DNA of 64,000 nucleotides from Stenogyne calaminthoides (Eukaryota > Streptophyta > Magnoliopsida > Lamiales > Lamiaceae): contig JBBCBC010000025.1 of the NCBI GenBank assembly GCA_037126765.1, positions 13,051,639-13,115,638 of the forward strand, written 5' to 3'. The notes beneath the pieces are model-generated. The model searched no databases and was not told where the DNA came from. It saw only the letters and a program-made list of their open reading frames with translations. Of this stretch, positions 57,540 to 64,000 are shown piece after piece (the stretch's first letter is position 1; every line of letters begins with the position of its first letter). Position numbers and translations under genes: made by a program.

Positions 57540-58345
57540 TTTATCACAATTCATTATAATTTTTTAATATTTATTCCATACATATTTTTTCAAAAGTTTT
57601 TTCCCATATTTCAAATATTCGTTTCCCAATTCAACTATTCCAAAGATTTTTTCCAATCCATTATATGAAAATATACTATATATTCCAAAGATTTTTATTC
57701 AATCAATTATTATTTGTTAATATTTATTCTAAAGATTTTTCCCAATAATATACTATTATACTATATATTTCAAAGATTTTTACCCAATCAATTATTATTT
57801 CCAAAGATATTCTACATATTTTTTTTAAAGATTTTTCACAATCCATTATAATTTGTTAATATTTATTCCATACATATTTATTCAAAAGATTTTTCCCATA
57901 TTCCAAATATTTGTTTCCCAATTTAACTACTCTAAAGATTTTTTCCAATAATATACTATATACGTGTTCCAAAGATTTTTTTTCAATTCATTATTGTTTG
58001 TTAATATTTATTCCAAAGATTTGTTTCTCAATTTGGCAATAATTTTGACGAGAAAATCAATTGGTTTCAAAATTTATGTCGGTTTCTGCTATTATATATA
58101 TAGATAGATATATTTGTTAATATTTTATTCGTAAGTTTTTTTGTATTTTTTACCAAAGCTTTTTTCTCAATTCATTATTATTTGTTAATATTTTTTTTCA
58201 AAGATTCGTTTCTCAATTTGGCAAAAGATTTTTATTGTTTTCCCAAATATTAAGATTTTTTTCCATTGTTATTTGTTAATATTTATTCCAAAGATTTTTT
58301 TTTATTTTATTCAAAGATTTTTTCTCAATTCATTATTATTTATTA
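57540..58345 (+). repeat. AT-rich degenerate tandem array
   Basis: Roughly 40-90 bp periodic recurrence of TATTCCAAAGATTTTT, CCCAATTCATTATTATTTG and TTAATATTTATTCCAAAG, ten or more times. The open frame at 57270-57668 is a by-product of T-rich repeats. Confidence 0.6.
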
Positions 58346-58389
58346 ATATTTAAAAAAAAAAAATTCTCAATTTGGCAATAATTTTTGGT

Positions 58390-58662
58390 GAGAAAATAGA
58401 GATAATGTCATTTTTAGTCCTGTAAGTTTGGACTATTCAATTTTTAGTTCTGTAACCCTTTACTTTTTCAATTTTAGTCCTGAATGTATCAATTTCAGTC
58501 ATTTTTCATCGAAAATTTTAGAATTTCGCCGGAATAAGCATGTGTACTTTACGTGACACTTCAAAATTGTGATTTTTTTTAAATTTCTCGGCAACCTATA
58601 TAGTTGGAGTGTCATGTAACAAAATTAGGATCAATTTTGAAGTGTCACTTGAGGTGCATATG
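58390..58662. repeat. Foldback element truncated by the copia LTR
   Basis: TTTTAGTCCTGTAAGTTTGG and TTTTTAGTTCTGTAACCC resemble family F ends. CACTTCAAAATTGTGA is opposed by TTTTGAAGTGTCACTTG. The expected right terminus is missing because the LTR starts at 58663. Confidence 0.4.
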
Positions 58663-58939
58663 TGTTGGAAAATTTGTATTTAGTTTTGATGGAAGTTCCA
58701 AAACAGGTTGTAATAGGACCAGTCAGACCTGTTAGCTGACTGATGACTTAGAATCAAATTAAGATGACCAGCTGAAATGTATAGATAGCTAATGTAAAAG
58801 ATAGGTCACATATTGAGGGGGAACTCAATATGTATAGGTCAGGTCGAAATATCAGATGACCAGATAAGGTCAGATGATCAGAAGGCTAAGAACAAATCAG
58901 AAGACAAGAAGTCAGAAGATCAGGTGAAGATAGAAGACA

Positions 58940-59075
58940 CTGAAACTCAGATGAACCTGAAGACTCAGATGAACCTGAAGACTCAGATAAGCCTGAAGAC
59001 TCAGATGAACCTGAAGACTCAGATAAGCCTAAAGACTCAGATAAACCTGAAGACTCAGTAACAAACCTGAAGACT
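58940..59075 (+). repeat. 18-bp minisatellite in the LTR U3
   Basis: Unit ACTCAGATGAACCTGAAG and variants (ACTCAGATAAGCCTGAAG), six clean copies followed by two with indels. Because 18 is a multiple of three it stays open as an ORF at 58813-59061; there is no reason to think it is translated. Confidence 0.85.
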
Positions 59076-59525
59076 TAGTATGACTGAAGACACTAAGGCT
59101 CAGAGTCACCTAAAGATCAGAAGACTACCAGAAGACCAGAAGACCTACATCAGTCGAGTCTGCAAATTGTGCTAAGACAATCTGCATCAGAAGACTCTAC
59201 AAGGTAGACTGATCAGTTATCTGATCAAGTCAGCTCGCACCTGGCGTCAACCAAAATGGTACACCAAACAAGACGAATATTCTACAAAAGGAATATCAAT
59301 CATCAAACAGACAAATTACTGAATTGCCGCCTCGCGAAGCCAAAGAGAAAACGACAACTGCACAAAAAGAGGTGATAATGCGGGATTCGACGCTGCGGAC
59401 ATAAACGACGCTAATCATGCCTACGGCCAAGCCGATATTCGGAGCACGTCACAATCATATCCTACAACCTACCTAATATAGCCCGATATTTAAATTGCTC
59501 TCCAACGGCTCTTTGATTTCGTGGT

Positions 59526-59535
59526 CTATAAAATG
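59526..59535 (+). promoter_or_regulatory. TATA box of the LTR promoter
   Basis: CTATAAAATG in the middle of the LTR, about 870 bp from the LTR end, as expected for the U3/R boundary. Confidence 0.5.
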
Positions 59536-60398
59536 GGATTGCTCGTCAAGTGAAGTTAAGGACAACCGAGCAAAAGCGGAACAACAATATTCACGCAAAT
59601 TATCAAGAAGCAAAAGCTAGCAGAATTTCCGCTCGGAGAACACCGAATTTGAAGATTATTCTGAAGTGTTCATCCCATTGCTCTTAGCATAGAAATCATA
59701 TCCTCTAGCATTTGGCTACATAAACACCAGGATAGATTTCCAGTTGGAACCTCAACATTCTTTACCCAAACTCAAAGTTAGGTTAAGTTTGTTTTTGCAA
59801 GATTTCAGACTAGGGATTCTAGTTTTTGATTTCTGGGATCGGTTGAGTGTGAACTCGATAAACATCTATTGAGTGTTGGACTAACACATTAAACTTAGTC
59901 CAGTCGGTTAAGTTCGGTTAAGTTTGGTTAAGTTGCCCCTGTGTTAAGGGAAGAGTGGACGTAAGACGAGTTTCGTCTGAACCACTATAAAATCTTGTGT
60001 GCATTTACTTGCTCTTTATTGCTTTACACTATTACACACAACTGAGCTTAAAATTGCATACATATTCTAAGTTAACATCAGTCTGCACCAAGCAACTGAT
60101 CTGATTAGGTTGACACCTTAGTCAGCCGGTTGAAAACTGACTTGAGAATCTAATTTGATAAAACTGGTTTTTCAAACGGGTATTTACAAGCTTCCGCACT
60201 ATCAGTTAAACTGACAGATATCAAACTGATCTGCCCTCAGGCACTCAGTAAGATTGAACATCAGTCCAAACTGACTCACTAGGACTCTGATCAGGCAAAA
60301 CTGCAATCACACCTGATCCGCACGAAAAATTTTCAGAAGTCTATTCACCCCTCCCCTCTAGACTTCTGCCCTCACAAAACCCGTTCGGGACCTACAAG

Positions 60399-60410
60399 TG
60401 GTATCAGAGC
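60399..60410 (+). other. Primer-binding site (initiator tRNA-Met)
   Basis: TGGTATCAGAGC, complementary to the 3' end of plant initiator tRNA-Met, directly after the LTR. This is the usual copia primer site and fixes the LTR border. Confidence 0.9.
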
Positions 60411-60533
60411 AGTGGTTCTACAGACCAATGGCTTTGAGTATCATCGATTCCTGAGGAAGAATATTTGTGGTCATTTGAACAGATCTTGAAAAACCATTTT
60501 CAAAACTCATTCGTTTTCAAAATCTCACTCAGC

Positions 60534-61334
60534 ATGGATAATACCTCTGGTATGTATCATGATTTGCCTAAGTTTTCAATTGATGAGTATGCAGATTGGA
60601 CAATATACATGTGCAACCATATAGGGTCAATAAGCGACATAATGATGGAAGTCATTGAACGAGGACCCATCATCATATATCACGACAACCCAGCGGTTGG
60701 AGAAGATCCAGATTTTGCACCTGGAAGCCTAGTTCGAAAGAGTCCAGCCCTGATGGATGAAGAAGAAAGAAAGCTGTATACTCTAGATACAATAGCCAGG
60801 CATATAATCATGAAGACGATGGATAAGATCACCAAAGAAAAGATAAAGTATCTCAAGACAGCAAAACAAATGTGGGATACTCTTGCTGAGATGTGCGAAG
60901 GAAATGATCAGATCAAAGACAACAGATTACAAGCTGAACTGGTGAAGTTCGAGAAGCTCAAGATGTTGCCAAACGAAACCATCAATGAGCTCGATGGGAG
61001 GATCACCATGTCAGTAAACAAGCTACGAGAACTTGGACGAGAGATGTCAGACAAAGACATAAATTACAAGATCCTAAGATCTCTCACCAAGAAATGGGAC
61101 ATGAAAGTCACGGTAATCAAGGATTGCCAAAACATTGCCAAGATGAAGCCAAGTAGCTTATTCCTAAGTCTTAAAGCCCATGAGTTCGATCTAATCGAAA
61201 GAGGGCAAGCAGATGAAGACGAGTCGCCTGCTGAAGCCTCAACCTCCACATCAAAACCAGTTGCATTCAAAGCAACCAGCAGCAGATCAAAGGCCACAGA
61301 ACCTATTGGAAATATCATAAGCCAAGCTAAATAG
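60534..61334 (+). CDS. Copia gag (UBN2-type capsid) ORF
   Basis: Structural Gag of the retrotransposon. About 266 codons from the Met at 60534 (an in-frame Met at 60465 would add 23). Recognisable UBN2/gag features: WTIYMCNHIGSIS, the helix with KTAKQMWDTLAEMCEG, MLPNETINELDGRI and LGREMSDKDINYKILRSL. After KAHEFDLIERG comes a Ser/Thr-rich linker and a TAG stop at 61332-61334. In intact relatives gag continues into a CCHC zinc knuckle; here no knuckle is readable, so the stop is probably a mutation. Confidence 0.7.
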   Translation: MDNTSGMYHDLPKFSIDEYADWTIYMCNHIGSISDIMMEVIERGPIIIYHDNPAVGEDPDFAPGSLVRKSPALMDEEERKLYTLDTIARHIIMKTMDKITKEKIKYLKTAKQMWDTLAEMCEGNDQIKDNRLQAELVKFEKLKMLPNETINELDGRITMSVNKLRELGREMSDKDINYKILRSLTKKWDMKVTVIKDCQNIAKMKPSSLFLSLKAHEFDLIERGQADEDESPAEASTSTSKPVAFKATSSRSKATEPIGNIISQAK

Positions 61335-63110
61335 ATCGCTCTGCTTACCATGAAACTTGAAAGATCGAACATTCAACTCGGTAAGTATCGCAGATTCTAC
61401 AAGGATTATCAAGACAGAAGAAACAGGAGGCCAATTGATGATCACCGTAAAGGACCGGATCGCATTTAATCGAAGGGGATCACAGAGAAGAAAAAAGAAA
61501 AGAGATGATCGGGTCGATGAGAGAAGAGACAACAGATCCGATGAAGAGTCCAGATTATAATCGAAAGGAAAGTCACCGACATATCCTATGCACGGCGAAG
61601 TGACTCACCGCGAAGAAGTTCCGTGGATCGAGGATCATGCTTCAATCGTGGAAAACCAGTCACTACAAAGACCGACGCCCCGCACGACTCCCCAGAGAAA
61701 GAGAAGAGAAGCGGAATGAAGAGAGCAACGCTTCGAGACGTAAAAGCCATGGTTATTTACACATCGAAATTGATGATTCCATATCGCTTTTCGAGGATTC
61801 TCGCTACTCATCTCAGAGAAGATTTACATCTCGATAAGCAATGCCGATGATTGCTTCGACCATGAAGATCGATATTCTCTTCGATGACGATGAAATCTGC
61901 CTCGATGGCCGGAGGAAGACCAATCTGAGGTAACCTCCAAACCTTCGCTTTTCAATTTCCACACCGCTATAATTAGCACACCTCTTGGAGAGATTGACTT
62001 GCAACTCTACTCTGAGCAATTGCTTGATGATCTCTAACGCAGAGACACTTATACAATAGTGGAAGTTTGAAAAAGATAAGCTAAGGATCGAAATAATCAC
62101 TTTGTTAAAGAGAACGTCACAAGAAAAAGAAATTTCGAATTAATAAACCGCCGAAGGTAAATCAAGAACTAAAAGTTCTCAAGGTTAAATCTTCGATCGA
62201 CGAAGGTTGATTAAAGATCGCCTAGCAATTAACAAACAACAAAGTTCGATGATTTCAAAAATCCTACAAGCTAAGTTTGATGAGCTTTTCCGACTACATG
62301 AGAGTCTAAAATCTACTGAGGATAGTTTGCGCAAGAAAATAGAGGTTTTTACGAAATCATCAAAAACCGTTCAGGATATGTACACCTATTTTCGAACGCC
62401 GACTAACAAGAAGGAAATTGGGTATGAGAACCCTTCTACATCCTCAAAAGCTCCGTTTGGTTCACTTCAAAAGGGTGTAATCAAACGAGTCTCTGACAAA
62501 GATACACAAAAAGCTAAACTTTTATCTGAAAAGGGAAAGAGACCTGCTGAGTAAGTAAGGCGAGTGCCTAATCAGAAAGGAAAGAGAAATGGACCCCAAC
62601 TGATTAAGCATCAGCCGAGGAATCAACAAAAGAACCCAGTTCTTCAAAGAGACCTCAACTTTGACAAGATATTAGGTATCAGAAGAGACAACCTGTAAAA
62701 AGGAAATCTAATCTGAGACCCAATCAAGGTCAGCTGCCTAACAAGCAAGCTATAGGTAAACTGCAAAGACCATCTATGCCAAGAAGATATGAATCTTTTA
62801 ATGGTAGCAGTCGTACCTACCCTTATAACCAGAGACCTAGGGCTACTGCACCTGAGCCCCACTGGGTTAAAAGAAGACAAAACATAAAGAAAAATCCCAA
62901 GTCTTCTGATTCACCCAAGGCTCACACGAATAATCATATAAATCAGAAAGCATATAAAGAGACATATGATTATGTTGATGTTTATGGGAGACAAATCAGG
63001 CCTTCTGATCTATCTGATTACCATAGAAGTGCCCTGTTTGTGTGGATCCCGAAAACCACCACTAACCCCCTAGGACCCAATTCCAAAGGGGTACCTAAAA
63101 CCTGATTCGA
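61335..63110 (+). pseudogene. Degenerate gag-protease spacer of the copia element
   Basis: Broken frames: an Arg/Lys/Asp-rich piece (61440-61560, GSQRRKKKRDDRVDER), a helical segment at 62207-62554 (SKILQAKFDELFRLHESLKS) and a Pro/Asn/Arg-rich piece at 62776-63105 with YVDVYGRQIRPSDL. Stops and frame changes separate them. Confidence 0.55.
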
Positions 63111-64000
63111 TTGCAGGTCCGCGTGGGTTTGGCCAACAAAGGAGGTGTACAAGCAACTATCTGGTACATCGATAGTGGATGCTCAAGGCACATGACTGGA
63201 AGCAAACATCTCCTTAGCTCTTACAAAGAACAAGAAGACCCACGTGTACTCTTCGGTGATGATAACTTTGGTTTTACCAAAGGTCTCGGAACCTTAGAGA
63301 ATGATGATGTACAAGTAACTGGAGTCTCGTATGTAGAAGGATTAAAGCACAATCTTCTATCAGTATCACAATTCTGCGACAACGGATTCAGTGTTGAGTT
63401 CTCGAGTGATAAGTGTACGATTAGGAATTGAGCTACTCAATAAATCTTGCTAACTGGTTCAAGGAAAGGCACGATCTACACAGCAGATTGGAACAGTTGC
63501 CCAAGAAATGCATGCTTAATTGTTAAGAGTTCCAAAAGTAGCAGTTGGCTCTGGCACAAAAGAATGAGTCATCTGAACTTTAAGACTCTTAACAAGATAG
63601 CTATGATGTATTTAGTTGAGGGACTTCCGAATGAAGTATTCTCAAAGGATCAGACATGTGCAGCATGTCAGATGGGAAAACAAGTTAAAGCCTCATTCAA
63701 GGGAATACGGACCAAAGATCCAAAAAGAGTCTTTGCAATGCTTTCATATGGACTTATTTGGACCAGTTACCCTAGTCAGTCTCAGTGGACGCAAATATAC
63801 TCTGGTAATCGTGGATGATTATTCCAAGTTTACCTGGGTTATATTCTTACATAAGAAGAATGAGACAACAACAAAGATACCCGAAATTTGCTTCAAGAAA
63901 CTACAAAACGGGGTGGGTGTCAAAGATAGTAAAAATCGACGACGAGGTACTGAAATTTACGAACTCTTTTTATTAATGATTTTTGCACCGAGTTTGGTAT
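63111..64000 (+). pseudogene. Copia protease and integrase start, frameshifted
   Basis: 63111-63431: aspartic protease with the active-site triad in YIDSGCSRHMTG and the later GLKHNLLSVSQFCDNGF. A stop follows, then 63447-63818: pre-integrase zinc region (LWHKRMSHLNFKTLNK, then CAACQMGKQ, an HHCC finger). A frameshift near 63730 moves into the integrase core start (MDLFGP, IVDDYSKFTW). Another frameshift lies near 63950. The element runs out of the window. Confidence 0.75.

Larger units (their letters stand above)
58663..60396 (+). repeat. 5' LTR of the copia element (about 1.73 kb)
   Basis: Starts TGTTGGAAAATTTG and ends CGGGACCTACA, i.e. TG..CA, two bases before the primer-binding site. 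A start at 58661 (TGTGTTGG) is also possible. A TATA-like CTATAAAATG at about 59526-59535 marks the probable U3/R promoter. U3 contains an 18-bp minisatellite. Confidence 0.75.
58663..64000 (+). mobile_element. Ty1/copia LTR retrotransposon, 5' part, decayed
   Basis: In order: 5' LTR (58663-60396), primer-binding site, gag, degenerate nucleocapsid region, a basic coiled-coil-like spacer, aspartic protease, pre-integrase zinc region and the start of integrase. The order protease-integrase before reverse transcriptase is that of Ty1/copia. Several stops and frameshifts after gag show it cannot make a full polyprotein. The long LTR, long gag-protease distance and IDSGCSRHMTG motif suggest the SIRE/Maximus lineage; this is tentative. 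The RT and the 3' LTR are beyond the window. Confidence 0.85.

Noticed and set aside
57227..57668. ORFs of 132 (plus) and 106 (minus) codons
   Set aside because: Phe/Ile/Lys-rich products of AT-rich repeat sequence; no family resemblance.
58813..59061. 82-codon ORF with TQMNLK repeats
   Set aside because: Produced by the 18-bp U3 minisatellite, upstream of the LTR TATA box.

Overview
This is a plant nuclear window, most likely from a core eudicot. The genes have many short exons and long AT-rich introns with GT..AG junctions. Chloroplast targeting is apparent, and typical angiosperm mobile elements are dense. An asterid (perhaps Lamiales) is a guess from the repeat style; the sequence does not settle it.

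Five host genes can be followed exon by exon. (1) Minus strand, 1-9286: PRP19/MAC3, the U-box and WD40 spliceosome ubiquitin ligase, cut by the left window edge. (2) Plus, 11844-13058: a 90-residue protein of unknown function. (3) Plus, 18241-25321: a chloroplast isocitrate lyase/PEP mutase family protein with a long C-terminal extension. (4) Plus, 35900-44179: a MACPF-domain protein of the CAD1/NSL1 family. (5) Minus, 45929-52147: an alpha/beta hydrolase matching chlorophyll dephytylase CLD1. The five have unrelated jobs and I see no functional cluster; this is ordinary plant gene order.

Mobile DNA makes up most of the remainder. Mutator-like (MULE) elements are frequent, and several have terminal inverted repeats (TIRs) plus 9-11 bp target-site duplications (TSDs). 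A Pack-MULE in a PRP19 intron (1723-4348) carries a type II peroxiredoxin fragment and is itself split by a second MULE-type element (2636-3632). Two relatives in opposite orientation (17108-18119 and 26558-28499) share ends and a tandem repeat but carry different cargo; the second holds an uninterrupted 190-codon methyltransferase-like ORF. Small elements are grouped here as: A, palindromic MITE with 9-bp TSDs; B, GTTGCACGGTGCAC-type short element; C, palindrome with ends like ACTTGTTCATAGTATGAA; D, GTTTGATTTGGG-ended element; E, Tourist-like with TTA/TAA TSDs; F, foldback with AGTCCYGTAA-type ends; G, foldback with GGTGTTGGCGATTTTAG ends. Stowaway-like elements, a hAT MITE, a tRNA-derived SINE, LINE remnants and a candidate Helitron are also present.

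The right end (52.1-64 kb) has no recognisable host gene. It holds a split minisatellite, AT-rich arrays, an ACCGGTT-rich inverted-repeat element, and from 58663 the 5' part of a decayed Ty1/copia retrotransposon with a 1.7-kb LTR that leaves the window at 64000.
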